From an uncultured Rhizobiaceae group bacterium (GTDB lineage: Bacteria; Pseudomonadota; Alphaproteobacteria; Rhizobiales; Rhizobiaceae): DNA of 12,897 nucleotides. Positions within the stretch are counted from its first letter, which is position 1. Every line of letters begins with the position of its first letter. Shown here in pieces: positions 12,619 to 12,897 of the stretch. The DNA lies in the NCBI GenBank assembly GCA_938009335.1, contig CALLHT010000147.1, forward strand, positions 1 to 12,897, written 5' to 3'. The position numbers were made by a program, and so were the translations under genes. Under the pieces are notes generated by a model, which was given only the letters and a program-made list of their open reading frames with translations, did no database searches and was not told the origin of the DNA.

Positions 12619-12897
12619 GCCATAGGCAATCGCACGATAATACCCGCATTAACAATCACGCTTGTGCGATCAGTAACCTCATCATGGATATTCAATCCGC
12701 CATGAATGGCTTTCGGGAAAACCTGGCCGTATGGCAACTCTTTTGCAACAGCGTCGAGATCAACCTTGTCCGGCTCATGTGCCGCGATATTTAACTCAAT
12801 CTGCATCACGCTCGGATCAATATCCAAGCTCTTAAACAAAGTAAGCGACGAGTGATGGATCGCATCTTGAACCGCGCGTTTCGCAGCCTTGGTGTAA
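12615..12897 (-). CDS. Lin0512-family protein of unknown function, 5' end missing
   Basis: The frame is open to the right edge, giving 93 residues from YTKAAKRAVQDAIHHSSLTLF to a C-terminus ending VRLPMA. The first segment, the middle AKELPYGQVFPKAIHGGLNIHDE, and the total size match the small Lin0512 family of about 115 residues, so about 20 N-terminal residues lie outside the window. The family has no assigned biochemical role that I know of. There is no signal peptide in the visible part, so it is probably cytoplasmic. A TTG inside the frame (12839) is a false start, because homology continues upstream of it. Its stop overlaps the deacetylase start (ATGA), making it part of the same transcription unit. 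Confidence 0.75.
   Translation of the reverse strand, partial: YTKAAKRAVQDAIHHSSLTLFKSLDIDPSVMQIELNIAAHEPDKVDLDAVAKELPYGQVFPKAIHGGLNIHDEVTDRTSVIVNAGIIVRLPMA

Overview
The window is a chromosomal core-gene region of an alphaproteobacterium. Moderate base composition and gene order both point to the Hyphomicrobiales (Rhizobiales): the run ribD-ribE-ribH-nusB, then hppA, then a bamE-type lipoprotein gene divergent from a cytochrome bc1 assembly chaperone, DUF177, plsX and fabH is a layout I associate with that order. The assignment comes from gene content and motifs, not from a marker phylogeny, and I do not name a genus. No phage, insertion sequence, CRISPR array, tRNA or rRNA is visible. No gap between genes exceeds about 210 bases.

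Right end, reading leftward along the minus strand (12897 to 9360): a Lin0512-family gene (5' end outside the window), a secreted polysaccharide deacetylase-like protein, a GNAT acetyltransferase, ribD and ribE. The joints are very tight: ATGA overlaps at 12615-12618 and 11599-11602, an 18-base gap before ribD, and a TAATG joint between ribD and ribE. This looks like one translationally coupled transcription unit.

Middle (9359 to 5503): a lipoprotein with a serine-hydrolase GxSxG motif sits between ribE and ribH. It is followed by ribH and nusB (overlapping TTGA joint, TTG start for nusB), an MFS transporter with a His-rich loop, and a small P-loop kinase-like protein. RibD, RibE and RibH supply the last steps of riboflavin synthesis. 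NusB is the rRNA antitermination factor commonly encoded next to ribH.

Left part (5502 to 1): hppA encodes a proton-pumping pyrophosphatase of the K+-independent type. Convergent to it is bamE on the plus strand, an outer-membrane assembly lipoprotein. The 206 bases between the two stop codons are dense in inverted repeats, including a strong rho-independent terminator. Divergent from bamE run the bc1-complex chaperone, DUF177 (YceD-like), plsX and the first codons of fabH, a membrane and fatty-acid synthesis cluster. A perfect 8-bp-arm palindrome lies in the bamE leader.

No clear new multigene system appears. The points most worth a second look are the palindrome before bamE, the hairpin cluster after hppA, the hydrolase lipoprotein and His-rich transporter placed in the riboflavin locus, and the deacetylase with a changed metal-binding motif.
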